39,216 bases of DNA from Bacteroidaceae bacterium. Its GTDB lineage: Bacteria; Bacteroidota; Bacteroidia; Bacteroidales; Bacteroidaceae. Positions 1 through 7,260 of the stretch are shown piece after piece; within the stretch, counting starts at the first letter, position 1; every line of letters begins with the position of its first letter. Under the pieces are notes generated by a model, which did no database searches, was not told the DNA's origin, and saw only the letters and a list, made by a program, of their open reading frames with translations. The position numbers were made by a program, and so were the translations under genes. Location of the stretch: NCBI GenBank assembly GCA_017551925.1, contig JAFZKA010000029.1, positions 1-39,216 on the forward strand, given 5' to 3'.

Positions 1-1496
1 CGTGTAATCTCCTCCATGTTCTGTGGCAGTGGAACCACAACCTTAAGATGGTCAGGATCAACACCTATGCCGCGGCAGATAGCCTCAAACTTGTTGGTGC
101 CGGCACTGTCCTGTCCGCCGGTCATACCGGTGGTAAGGTTATCAGAGATTATTATTGTAATAGGTGAGTTCTCATTTACTGCATCAAGCAGACCTGTCAT
201 ACCGGAGTGGGTGAATGTGCTGTCACCGATGATGGCAACTGCAGGGAACACGCCTGCATCGGCGGCACCCTTGGCCATGGTGATGCTGGCACCCATATCA
301 ACGGTGCTGTCAAGAGCCTGGAACGGAGGCAGGGCACCCAGGGTGTAGCAACCTATATCACCGAATACCTTGGCATTCTTGTAGTCCTTGAGCACAATGT
401 TGATGGCCTCATATACGCTGCGGTGACCGCAACCCTGGCAGAGGGCGGGCGGACGTGCCACAACGTTCTTGGCAACCTCAGGATGCGGCAGCGGAGCCAG
501 ACCCAGGGCAGCCTTTACAATATCGGGGTTGAGTTCTCCCTGACGGGGCAGTTCACCGGTCAGGCGGCCTATGATCTTGCAGTCAGAGGGGAGGATACCT
601 GCCACCTGCTCTTCAACAAAGGGCTGGCCGTCCTCAATAACCATGATTGAGTCACACTGCTCAGCGAGTGTGCGAATGGTCTCAGCAGGTATTGGGTATT
701 GTGAAATCTTGAGTACGGGGAACGGGATTCCCTCGGGGTAGCACTCTGAGAGATAGTTGAATGCATTACCGCAGGCAATGGCACCCATTTTGAAACGCTT
801 GGCCTGGGCCTTGAAACTGTTGAACGGTGATTCAACAGAGAGACGCATAATTTCAGGCTGACGTTCCAGGAGTGAAGCGTAGCGGCGCTTTGCAATAGCG
901 GGCAGCAACACCCAGTCGCGTACGCCGCTTACAGGATTAAGGTCATTCTGATTACGTTTCTCCTTAAGCGATACAACTGCGCGTGAGTGGGCCAGACGTG
1001 TAACGGTACGCATCAGTACGGGCAGTTTGAGACTCTCTGACAGGTCATATGCGTATGACATCATATCATATGCCTCTTGCTGTGATGAGGGCTCAAGCAC
1101 GGGTATCAGGGCAAACTTGCCGTAGAAACGGGTGTCCTGCTCATCCTGTGACGAGTGCATTGAGGGGTCATCGGCCACAAGGACAATCAGACCGCCGTTC
1201 ACGCCGGTGATTGATGAGTTTACGAACGGGTCTGCAGCCACGTTCATACCCACGTGTTTCATACATACCAGTGCACGTTTGCCGGCAAATGACATGCCCA
1301 GAGCAGCCTCCATGGCTGTCTTTTCATTGGTGCACCAGCGGTTGTGTATCTTTTCGGCAGGGTTCTTTTTGCAGTAACCCTGGATGTACTCAGTAATTTC
1401 TGTTGAGGGTGTACCGGGATAGGCATATACTCCGCTCAGTCCGGCATCAATGGCACCCTGTGCAATGGCTTCATCGCCAAGTAAAAGTTTCTTCAT
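1..1496 (-). CDS. iorA: Indolepyruvate (arylpyruvate) ferredoxin oxidoreductase, alpha subunit; 3' end outside window
   Basis: Thiamine-diphosphate subunit of the 2-oxoacid:ferredoxin oxidoreductase that interconverts arylpyruvates and arylacetyl-CoA. Translation from the ATG at 1496 begins MKKLLLGDEAIAQGAIDAGL and stays open to the window edge (about 498 residues seen), so the C-terminal ferredoxin-like Fe-S part of the family is not visible. Recognisable are the N-terminal pyrimidine-binding segment (YPGTPSTEI), the EKTAMEAALG stretch, and the C-terminal TPP-binding segment with ALCQGCGHR, GDIGCYTLGALPP and GDSTFTHSGM. It lies 61 bp after the symporter gene on the same strand and may have its own promoter in that gap. 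iorB is presumably just beyond position 1. The direction of the reaction is inferred from the operon leader (see the attenuator): reductive carboxylation of arylacetyl-CoA toward Phe/Tyr. Substrate preference (indole, phenyl or hydroxyphenyl) cannot be read from sequence. Confidence 0.93.
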   Translation of the reverse strand, partial: MKKLLLGDEAIAQGAIDAGLSGVYAYPGTPSTEITEYIQGYCKKNPAEKIHNRWCTNEKTAMEAALGMSFAGKRALVCMKHVGMNVAADPFVNSSITGVNGGLIVLVADDPSMHSSQDEQDTRFYGKFALIPVLEPSSQQEAYDMMSYAYDLSESLKLPVLMRTVTRLAHSRAVVSLKEKRNQNDLNPVSGVRDWVLLPAIAKRRYASLLERQPEIMRLSVESPFNSFKAQAKRFKMGAIACGNAFNYLSECYPEGIPFPVLKISQYPIPAETIRTLAEQCDSIMVIEDGQPFVEEQVAGILPSDCKIIGRLTGELPRQGELNPDIVKAALGLAPLPHPEVAKNVVARPPALCQGCGHRSVYEAINIVLKDYKNAKVFGDIGCYTLGALPPFQALDSTVDMGASITMAKGAADAGVFPAVAIIGDSTFTHSGMTGLLDAVNENSPITIIISDNLTTGMTGGQDSAGTNKFEAICRGIGVDPDHLKVVVPLPQNMEEIT

Positions 1497-1520
1497 AATA
1501 GGACTTCTAAAACTGAAGTG

Positions 1521-1554
1521 CAAAATTACATAATTGTCAATTATCAATTGTCAA
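1521..1554 (-). promoter_or_regulatory. Possible internal promoter for iorA
   Basis: On the minus strand TAATTTTG (1528-1521) matches the Bacteroidetes -7 box TAnnTTTG exactly. TTG triplets of the -33 type lie 16 and 23 nt upstream, inside the heptamer repeat. The box is 24 bp before the iorA start codon. Spacing is on the edge of the usual range, so this is tentative. Confidence 0.4.
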
Positions 1555-1564
1555 TTGTCAATTT
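1532..1564. repeat. Tandem heptamer AATTGTC, about 4.7 copies
   Basis: Four consecutive heptamers (AATTGTC, AATTATC, AATTGTC, AATTGTC) followed by a partial unit AATTT. The stop codon of the symporter gene (1558-1560) lies inside the array. Because the unit is not a multiple of three, a change in copy number would alter the last residues of the symporter. Confidence 0.8.
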
Positions 1565-3135
1565 TTGTTCTCGTCCATAAGTGAGGTAGATGCGCGTACT
1601 GTAACCTCACGGTTGTAGCAATTGAACATCTTGTCAATGCTCTCCTTCTCTTTGACAGATGTAAAGAGGCTTACTATTGGAACAATAACCAAACCTGCTA
1701 CCATTGAGAGCACACCTGCGTTGATAGGTGAACTGAAGTAGGGGCTGATGAATGTGGTACCGGTGAATGTTCCGTACATACATCCGCACATGATGGCTAC
1801 ACCGACAATGAAACTTGCCCAAACAGAGGCTCTGGTGGTCTTTTTCCAGTACAGTCCATAGAGGAAAGGTGCCAGGAATGCACCTGCCAGTGCGCCCCAG
1901 GATATACCCATGAGTTGAGCGATGAATGTTACAGAACTCTTGGCCTGGATGATAGCCAGGACAGATGATACTGCAATGAAGAATACAACCAGCAGGCGGA
2001 TTGAGAGCAGTTGTGATTTCTCACTCATCTGCTTGCCGCCCTTGGCCATAGCAGGCTTGATAATATCAAGGGTAAGTGTTGAACCCGATGTCAGAACCAG
2101 CGATGAAAGGGTTGACATTGATGCTGAGAGCACCAGAATGATAACCACGCCAATCATCAGGTCAGGCAGAGTCTGAAGCATTGAAGGTACGATGCTGTCG
2201 TAGATGGGGCCTTTGGGGCCGTATTCGATGACACTGCCGTACAGACGACCGAAACCGCCCAGGAAATAGCAACCGCCAGCCACGATGATGGCAAAGAAGG
2301 TTGAAATGAATGTTCCCTTGCGGATAGCGGCCTCATCACGGATGGCGTAGAACTTACCTACCATCTGGGGCAGACCCCATGTGCCGAGTGATGTAAGCAG
2401 CACAACACCCAGCAGGTAGATGGGTTGCGGGCCGAAGAACGATGTAAAGGCGCCGTTCAATCCGGGTGCTGCCTCGCTGGGAATCTGTGACAGTTTCTCA
2501 ATTGCTGCGGTGAAACCGCCGTTTCCGTTCAGTACAGAAAGGATAACGGCAACTATACCTACCAGCATTATCATACCCTGTATGAAGTCATTTACTGCTG
2601 TAGCCATATAACCGCCCACCAGAACGTAAATACCGGTAAGTATGGCCATTCCAAGAACGCACCAACTGTAGTCAATACCGAATGAGAGTCCGAACAGACG
2701 TGACAGACCGTTGTAGAGTGATGCGGTATAAGGAATAAGGAATACAAACACAATTACTGATGCTGCCACCTTGAGAGCCTCAGAGTTGAAACGCTGACCA
2801 AAGAAATCAGGCATTGTGGCACTCTTAAGGTACTGGGTCATAAGACGTGTGCGGCGGCCCAGGATTCTCCAGGCAAGGAGTGAACCTATGATGGCGTTGC
2901 CAAGTCCGATCCAGGTTGATGCCAGACCGTATTTCCAACCGAACTGACCTGCGTAACCTACAAAGATTACGGCTGAAAAATATGATGTACCAAAGGCGAA
3001 AGCAGTGAGCCATGAGCCTACCTTGCGGTCACCCAGTACAAAACCCTGTACGTTGTTTGCGGTTTTACGGCAATAGATTCCTACGCCTATCATTACGGCG
3101 AAAAACAGTATAAGAATCAGAATTTTCAGAAACAT
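1558..3135 (-). CDS. Sodium:solute symporter family transporter, probable arylacetate/aromatic acid importer
   Basis: A 525-residue integral membrane protein of the sodium:solute symporter (SSS/LeuT-fold) family. Hydrophobic segments follow one another from residue 2 to about 490, roughly 13 helices, with the family-typical GTSYFSAVIFVGYAG near residue 50, GGYMATAVNDFIQG near 175 and SASMSTLSSLVLTSGS near 340. Length is normal for the family. It is the third gene of the arylacetate-CoA ligase / ACT / symporter / iorA run, 40 bp after the ACT gene, so it shares the Phe/Tyr attenuator upstream. Substrate specificity cannot be seen in the sequence. Uptake of phenylacetate or related arylacetates is inferred from operon membership alone; proline-like or other substrates of the family remain possible. 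Confidence 0.85.
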   Translation of the reverse strand: MFLKILILILFFAVMIGVGIYCRKTANNVQGFVLGDRKVGSWLTAFAFGTSYFSAVIFVGYAGQFGWKYGLASTWIGLGNAIIGSLLAWRILGRRTRLMTQYLKSATMPDFFGQRFNSEALKVAASVIVFVFLIPYTASLYNGLSRLFGLSFGIDYSWCVLGMAILTGIYVLVGGYMATAVNDFIQGMIMLVGIVAVILSVLNGNGGFTAAIEKLSQIPSEAAPGLNGAFTSFFGPQPIYLLGVVLLTSLGTWGLPQMVGKFYAIRDEAAIRKGTFISTFFAIIVAGGCYFLGGFGRLYGSVIEYGPKGPIYDSIVPSMLQTLPDLMIGVVIILVLSASMSTLSSLVLTSGSTLTLDIIKPAMAKGGKQMSEKSQLLSIRLLVVFFIAVSSVLAIIQAKSSVTFIAQLMGISWGALAGAFLAPFLYGLYWKKTTRASVWASFIVGVAIMCGCMYGTFTGTTFISPYFSSPINAGVLSMVAGLVIVPIVSLFTSVKEKESIDKMFNCYNREVTVRASTSLMDENKN

Positions 3136-3175
3136 ATTTGTGTAGTTTAAGGGTTAATTAATAAGGTTTCATTGT

Positions 3176-3595
3176 TTATTCCCAGCCCTGTACAAGTGTA
3201 AGGCCCTTTTCTGTGGCTACGCGCTCTGCTATCTCAAGACTGTTTGAAGGGCGTATGATAAGCACCAGCTTGCCGTCCTTATGGAACGTATAAAGATAAC
3301 TTATTGTGCAGCCTCCGGCAGTCAGTGCGTCAATTGCGTCAGTGAATGAAGCGGTATCCGGCTCAACCTGGATGGCGAGTACTTCATTCAAACTTACAAG
3401 GTTTCCCTGGGCAGAGAGCAGTTTGGCTGCTTTCTTTTGGTCTGATGTAATAAGGCGCAGTATGCCGAACTCATTGGTGTCAGCCACAGATGCAGCCTGA
3501 ATCTCTATATTCTCATTCTTGAGAGCGTTGAGTATGTCACTCAGTTTTCCACGCTGGTTCTCAAGAAATATGGAAATCTGCTTGATGGTCTTCAT
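3176..3595 (-). CDS. Tandem ACT-domain protein
   Basis: A 139-residue cytosolic protein made only of two ACT-type ligand-binding units: residues about 1-70 (MKTIKQISIFLENQRGKLSD..., the beta-alpha-beta start of an ACT domain) and about 70-139 (LAIQVEPDTASFTDAIDALT...). ACT domains typically bind amino acids. A free-standing ACT pair next to phenylacetate-CoA ligase is a recurring arrangement in Bacteroidetes and Firmicutes. Its stop is 40 bp before the symporter start and its own start is 11 bp after the ligase stop. It is most likely a sensor or allosteric partner for the ligase or oxidoreductase responding to Phe/Tyr. That role is inferred, since no DNA-binding or catalytic domain is present. 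Confidence 0.85.
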   Translation of the reverse strand: MKTIKQISIFLENQRGKLSDILNALKNENIEIQAASVADTNEFGILRLITSDQKKAAKLLSAQGNLVSLNEVLAIQVEPDTASFTDAIDALTAGGCTISYLYTFHKDGKLVLIIRPSNSLEIAERVATEKGLTLVQGWE

Positions 3596-3606
3596 AATGT
3601 CTTTAA

Positions 3607-4908
3607 TTAATGGTTGTTGCGCAAATCATTCACTCTCTTGGCCTTGCCGTCTGACTGCGGGATAACGCCTTTGCCTACCAGTTTCACCTTAGGTGTGAAC
3701 AGCAGTTCATCCTTGAGGCGGCGGGTAATCTCCTTTGTCAGGTTCTGGAGCATAGCGAAATCATCAGTAGCCTGTGCAAGTTCGGCCTCAATGGTCATCT
3801 CATCATTGTCACCGACAGTCTCAATGGTGATAAGGTAGTCGCTGGCCAGTTCCGGGAACTGCATCAGTATCTTTTCAATCTGAATGGGATAGAGGTTCAC
3901 GCCCTTGACAATAAGCATATCGTCACTGCGTCCCTGGAAACGTGCCAGACGTTTGTGGGTACGTCCGCAGGGGCAGTCACCCGGCAGAATGCGGGTAAGG
4001 TCACGTGTACGGTAACGGAACAGCGGCATGGCCTCACGGTTCAAGGTGGTAAGAACCAACTCTCCAAGTTCACCCTCCGGAACGGGCTCCAGAGTTTCGG
4101 GATCAAGAATCTCAACAATGTAGTTGTCCTCCCAGATATGCATGCCGTTCTGCTCCTGACACTCGATAGCCACGCCGGGGCCGCACATCTCACTCATACC
4201 GAAGTTGTTGTAGGCCTTGGCTCCCCAAATCTCTTCAATACGTTTGCGCTGTGCCTCAGAGTGAGGTTCGGCACCGATGATAAGGGTATGGACGGTGGTG
4301 TTGCGCGGGTCAATGCCTTCCTCCTGGAATGCGGCTGCCAGACGAGTGGCGTATGAAGGTATGCAGTGAAGTGCTGTAGTACCGAAGTCCGTGATGAACT
4401 TTACATGACGCTTGCTGTTGCCGGCACCTGCAGGAACGGTGAGAGCGCCAAGACGCTCTGCGGCATACTGAATACCCAGACCGCCGGTAAACATACCGTA
4501 ACCTGATGTGTTCTGGATAATATCGGTATTGCGCAGACCTATGCAGTACATGGAGCGTGCCATTGCATCGGCCCACTCGTCAAGGTCTTTCTGTGTATGA
4601 AGTATAACGGTAGGATTACCGGTAGTACCGCTTGATGAGTGCAGGCGTACAACCTTTTCCAACGGAACTGACTTGATGCCGAAGGGGTAGGTGGCACGCA
4701 GGTCGTTCTTAGTTGTGAAGGGGAAACGCTTTATGTCCTCAACAGACTTGATACTCTCAGGGGTAATACCCAGTTCCTTGAATTTGGGAGCGTAGAATTC
4801 GCTGCCCATTGCAATCTCTACGGTTTTCTTGAGACGCTCCACCTGCAGTTTCTCCAACTGCTTGCGGGGTATGGTCTCAATCTCTTCATTCCAGTATTTA
4901 CTGTTCAT
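3607..4908 (-). CDS. paaK: Phenylacetate (arylacetate)-CoA ligase
   Basis: AMP-forming ligase (433 residues) that activates phenylacetate or related arylacetates to the CoA thioester, the substrate for IorAB. Visible motifs are the phosphate-binding loop HSSSGTTGNPT (about residue 90), the FGMSEMCGPGVA adenylate motif, and the C-terminal ARFQGRSDDMLIVKGVNLYP hinge typical of the PaaK family. The start was placed at the ATG at 4908 (MNSKYWNEEIETIPRKQLE), which matches the family N-terminus. An in-frame upstream ATG at 4953 would add 15 residues but lies inside the terminator hairpin of the leader. First structural gene of the operon, 35 bp downstream of the attenuator hairpin. Codes for no extra domains and shows no truncation. 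Confidence 0.93.
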   Translation of the reverse strand: MNSKYWNEEIETIPRKQLEKLQVERLKKTVEIAMGSEFYAPKFKELGITPESIKSVEDIKRFPFTTKNDLRATYPFGIKSVPLEKVVRLHSSSGTTGNPTVILHTQKDLDEWADAMARSMYCIGLRNTDIIQNTSGYGMFTGGLGIQYAAERLGALTVPAGAGNSKRHVKFITDFGTTALHCIPSYATRLAAAFQEEGIDPRNTTVHTLIIGAEPHSEAQRKRIEEIWGAKAYNNFGMSEMCGPGVAIECQEQNGMHIWEDNYIVEILDPETLEPVPEGELGELVLTTLNREAMPLFRYRTRDLTRILPGDCPCGRTHKRLARFQGRSDDMLIVKGVNLYPIQIEKILMQFPELASDYLITIETVGDNDEMTIEAELAQATDDFAMLQNLTKEITRRLKDELLFTPKVKLVGKGVIPQSDGKAKRVNDLRNNH

Positions 4909-4942
4909 TTTTATATGTTTTTTTGTCGTTATCAAAAACAAA

Positions 4943-4965
4943 ACCTGCCTCATTGTGGGGCAGGT
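4943..4965 (-). terminator. Attenuator terminator hairpin in the arylacetate operon leader
   Basis: Minus-strand RNA reads ACCTGCC, a 9-nt loop, then GGCAGGT, followed at once by TTTGTTTTTGAT. This is a 7-bp GC-rich stem plus U-tract, i.e. an intrinsic terminator placed between the leader peptide and the ligase gene. Its 5' arm can alternatively pair with upstream sequence (5001-5010). Confidence 0.85.
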
Positions 4966-5044
4966 CTATGATGATTGTCATGTCTTTTTAAATCATACCT
5001 CCTTGCCCCACGTTCAGTCGCGGTAATAAAAATAATTGGAGGTA
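4943..5044 (-). promoter_or_regulatory. Transcription attenuator with mutually exclusive stems (Phe/Tyr responsive)
   Basis: Four segments can be read on the minus strand. Segment 1, TACCTCC (5044-5038), lies within leader codons 4-7. Segment 2 runs from TGGGGCAAGG (5010-5001) into GGAGGTA (5002-4996). Segment 3 is ACCTGCCCCA (4965-4956) and segment 4 is GGCAGGT (4949-4943). Segment 1 is a perfect 7-bp complement of the end of segment 2. TGGGGCAAGG pairs with CCTGCCCCA of segment 3 with one bulge, and segments 3 and 4 form the terminator. This is the 1:2 / 2:3 / 3:4 logic of classical amino-acid attenuators. A ribosome stalled on the Tyr-Phe-Tyr-Tyr codons would cover segment 1 and free 2 to block the terminator. 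Confidence 0.82.
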
Positions 5045-5058
5045 ACGTAAAACTTCAT
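5014..5058 (-). CDS. Phe/Tyr-rich attenuation leader peptide (14 aa)
   Basis: A 14-codon open frame, MKFYVTSNYFYYRD followed by TGA, starts at 5058 in the short leader downstream of a consensus promoter. Six of 14 residues are Phe or Tyr, including the run Tyr-Phe-Tyr-Tyr at codons 9-12. Its stop lies 3 nt before the antiterminator segment. The peptide is too short to have a function of its own; composition and position show it to be a ribosome-stalling sensor of charged tRNA-Phe and tRNA-Tyr. It contains no Trp codon, which argues that the operon responds to Phe/Tyr rather than Trp despite the 'indolepyruvate' name of IorA. The Bacteroidetes lack of Shine-Dalgarno use means the start rests on frame and context. 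Confidence 0.82.
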   Translation of the reverse strand: MKFYVTSNYFYYRD

Positions 5059-5081
5059 GTCTGTATGCTAATTAGGCAGCG

Positions 5082-5112
5082 CAAATTTAGTATAATAATC
5101 GGTCAATTCAAA
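5082..5112 (-). promoter_or_regulatory. Promoter of the arylacetate/aromatic operon
   Basis: Minus-strand TTTG (5112-5109), a 19-nt spacer, then TAAATTTG (5089-5082), an exact match to the Bacteroidetes TTTG / TAnnTTTG promoter. The leader peptide ATG follows 23 nt later. Confidence 0.85.
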
Positions 5113-5126
5113 TGATTGACACTTTT

Positions 5127-5849
5127 TTATTTGATTTTCAGATACTCATCAATCAGATAATCCGCTCCTTTATCTGAAATGCCTATGTAGTAATAGAGCG
5201 GCTGGTTTGCCGTAACCTCTTTTTTGAGGAATACATTGCCTGAACCTCTGTCTGTTATCCTGTGTTCGACATCGGGCATAATTATGATTGCAGTTATGCT
5301 GTCAATGTATTTTACCGCATAGCCGTTCTCAATCTCAGAGACAGAGCCTTTATAGCCGATGGGCATGCCGGCGGCAATGTTGAGAATATCAAACTGGCCG
5401 TTATAATAATCTATCACCTTGATTATGGGGCTATCCTTGTATATTGTTATCTGCTTGTCAAGCGATATGGCCGCATCAAGAACATCCCAGTTGTCATAAT
5501 GTAAACGGATATCGGTCTGCTGTGGGGTATTGGACAGGATCTCGGCCATGGAGCAACCTTTTGGAGATGCATACAGGCCGCTTGTGCCCTGTGGCGCCGA
5601 GGCTCCGTAGCCAAGTGCGGTATTATCCTCTTTAAGGTTTACAAGTTTACCGTCAATTCTGACTGCGGCCTGGAAAGCGGGCAGGTCATTCCTTTTGTCT
5701 TTTGAGTCCATATCAGTACGGAACTCAACCATGGTATTACCCCATTTTACATACTTTCCTGTTTTCTTGAAATAGGTATTGCCACCGGTATTGCAGCCAT
5801 AGACTGAGAATAACAGCAGAAAGGTCAAGTACGATAATAACTTTTTCAT
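5127..5849 (-). CDS. Lipoprotein of unknown function, possibly DUF4861-like
   Basis: A 240-residue protein with a signal peptide and lipobox (MKKLLSYLTFLLLFSVYGC; the lipidated Cys would be residue 19), so it is probably anchored in the outer or inner membrane. The rest is beta-rich with aromatic-rich strands, and fragments such as ALGYGASAPQGTSGLYA and PIIKVIDYYNGQFDI recall DUF4861 proteins. No catalytic motif was recognised and the family match is weak. It is the last gene of the nucleoside kinase-rpoN-purE-ispG-cysS-QC-sufE run, 2 bp after sufE, and its expression presumably depends on the promoter upstream of 13778. No function is proposed. Confidence 0.65.
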   Translation of the reverse strand: MKKLLSYLTFLLLFSVYGCNTGGNTYFKKTGKYVKWGNTMVEFRTDMDSKDKRNDLPAFQAAVRIDGKLVNLKEDNTALGYGASAPQGTSGLYASPKGCSMAEILSNTPQQTDIRLHYDNWDVLDAAISLDKQITIYKDSPIIKVIDYYNGQFDILNIAAGMPIGYKGSVSEIENGYAVKYIDSITAIIIMPDVEHRITDRGSGNVFLKKEVTANQPLYYYIGISDKGADYLIDEYLKIK

Positions 5850-5851
5850 TA

Positions 5852-6262
5852 TCAGGCGTATGCTAATGCGTAGGTTTTAATCTGTCTGAGCATGGCAAGC
5901 AGTCCGTTGCTGCGTGTGGGCGACAGATGCTGTGTCAGTCCTATCTCATCAATAAAGTGTACGTCGCAGTCAAGAATCTCCTTGGGAGTATGCTCGGATA
6001 GGACTCTTATGAGAAGCCCAATCAGACCTTTGGTAATGATGGCATCGCTGTCTGCCTCAAAATGGAGCAGACCGTCCTTGAAATCGGCATGGAGCCAAAC
6101 ACGGCTCTGGCATCCGTCAATAAGGTTGTCTTCGGTCTTATAAGCGGGGTCCAGCGGGGGCAGTTCATTGCCCAGGTCAATAATCATCTGATATTTGTCC
6201 ATCCAGTCATCAAATGCGCTGAACTCCTCAATTATATCTTGCTGTATCTGTTCTGTTGTCAT
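5852..6262 (-). CDS. sufE: SufE-family cysteine desulfurase sulfur acceptor
   Basis: A 136-residue cytosolic protein that takes persulfide sulfur from the SufS desulfurase and passes it to the Suf Fe-S assembly scaffold. The acceptor cysteine is Cys51 in DGCQSRVW, the family signature. The C-terminal segment LSPTRSNGLLAML is also typical. Full length for the family. Its start overlaps the stop of the upstream peptidase gene in an ATGA tetranucleotide (6259-6262), which suggests translational coupling. No sufS or sufBCD lies in the window; the IspG encoded four genes upstream is an Fe-S enzyme, a plausible reason for co-expression. Confidence 0.93.
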   Translation of the reverse strand: MTTEQIQQDIIEEFSAFDDWMDKYQMIIDLGNELPPLDPAYKTEDNLIDGCQSRVWLHADFKDGLLHFEADSDAIITKGLIGLLIRVLSEHTPKEILDCDVHFIDEIGLTQHLSPTRSNGLLAMLRQIKTYALAYA

Positions 6263-7257
6263 TGTTTCTCGTTGTAGATTACTGTCAGAAGTGTTTTTCC
6301 TACAGCCTCAAGCACATTCTTGTCAATATTGCTTATGTTGTCCTGTGTAGTGTGCCATGTAGGGCCGAAACAACTCTGCGGGCATTGAGGCAGGTAGGGT
6401 ACTATGTCAATGGCCGGAATCCTGGCAATGGTATTTATGAAATAGTGGTCATCAGTTATGTAACCGCCGTCAGACTGTTTGAAGAGTGAACTGTAGCCCA
6501 GTGATGCCGCTGCATTCCAAACCTTGTCAACCACCTGCTTTCCGTACATGACAGAATATTTTTCACGTGCAAACTGTGCACCTTTGCCGCCCACCATGTC
6601 AAGCAGAATGGCATAGCGCGCACGATAACCCTCCTTGTGAGGATTCTTGGCCCAGTATTGTGTACCCAACCCCCAGTAAGTATCCAGATGATTGCCTTTA
6701 AAATCCGGACCCGGGCCCCAATCCTCGGCATCCAGGAATATGCAGTCAACGCCTATTCCGGGTGCTTTTTTCTGCAATTGGCGTGCTATCTCCAGAATTA
6801 CGCCGACACCGCTTGCTCCGTCATTCGCCGCATCAACCGGTGTTTTCCAGTTGGCAGGGTCAGAGTCATTGTCGGCCCATGGACGGCTGTCCCAATGCGA
6901 GCAGAGTATAATGCGGGTGGGGCAATCAGGATTGTAACTGCCTATGATATTGTAGCACTGCAGTTTAGACTTGTCAAAAGTTTCGGTCTCAAATCCCTGT
7001 ATGTAGGTCTGGGCACCAAAAACGCTCAGTCTGGATGCAAGCCATGCGGAACACTTTAAGTGAGCCTCTGTGTTGGGAACGCGCGGTCCGAAATCAGTCT
7101 GTTTTTTGATATAACGGAATGCGCTGTCTGCGCTGAACTCAACCGTTGTGGCAGTCGGGGCCGTGGTTGTGACCGGAACTTTAGCCGTGGTGGCCTTGCG
7201 TCCTCCGCATGAGAGTACCACAAACAGAATTGTCAGTATGATTGCGGCTTTCTTCAT
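6259..7257 (-). CDS. M28-family zinc peptidase / glutaminyl-peptide cyclotransferase-like lipoprotein
   Basis: A 332-residue lipoprotein (MKKAAIILTILFVVLSC, lipobox Cys17) exported beyond the inner membrane. The fold is that of M28 aminopeptidases and bacterial glutaminyl cyclases. Metal and catalytic motifs in order are CSHWDSRPWAD, VDAANDGASG, FLDAEDWG, LLDMVGG and PTWHTTQDN, giving the His/Asp/Glu/Asp/His set expected for zinc binding. The SHWDSRPWADND block and tryptophan-rich loops favour a glutaminyl cyclase (forming N-terminal pyroglutamate on exported proteins) over a general aminopeptidase, but the sequence alone does not decide. In Bacteroidetes many exported proteins begin with Gln after signal cleavage, which would be its substrates. 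It sits 3 bp after cysS and overlaps sufE by 4 bp. Confidence 0.85.
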   Translation of the reverse strand: MKKAAIILTILFVVLSCGGRKATTAKVPVTTTAPTATTVEFSADSAFRYIKKQTDFGPRVPNTEAHLKCSAWLASRLSVFGAQTYIQGFETETFDKSKLQCYNIIGSYNPDCPTRIILCSHWDSRPWADNDSDPANWKTPVDAANDGASGVGVILEIARQLQKKAPGIGVDCIFLDAEDWGPGPDFKGNHLDTYWGLGTQYWAKNPHKEGYRARYAILLDMVGGKGAQFAREKYSVMYGKQVVDKVWNAAASLGYSSLFKQSDGGYITDDHYFINTIARIPAIDIVPYLPQCPQSCFGPTWHTTQDNISNIDKNVLEAVGKTLLTVIYNEKQ

Positions 7258-7260
7258 ATA

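Noticed and set aside
1532-1564. CRISPR-like array
   Set aside because: The repeat is a 7-bp direct tandem without spacers; no cas genes or longer spaced repeats occur anywhere in the window.
4909-4953. Upstream in-frame start adding 15 residues to the arylacetate-CoA ligase
   Set aside because: It begins within the attenuator hairpin and its residues (MRQVLFLITTKKHIK) do not resemble the family; MNSKYW at 4908 does.
4987-5001. Strong Shine-Dalgarno-like AAGGAGG followed by a two-codon ATG ATT TAA frame in the operon leader
   Set aside because: Bacteroidetes rarely use Shine-Dalgarno sequences, and this stretch is better explained as segment 2 of the attenuator pairing with leader and terminator segments.
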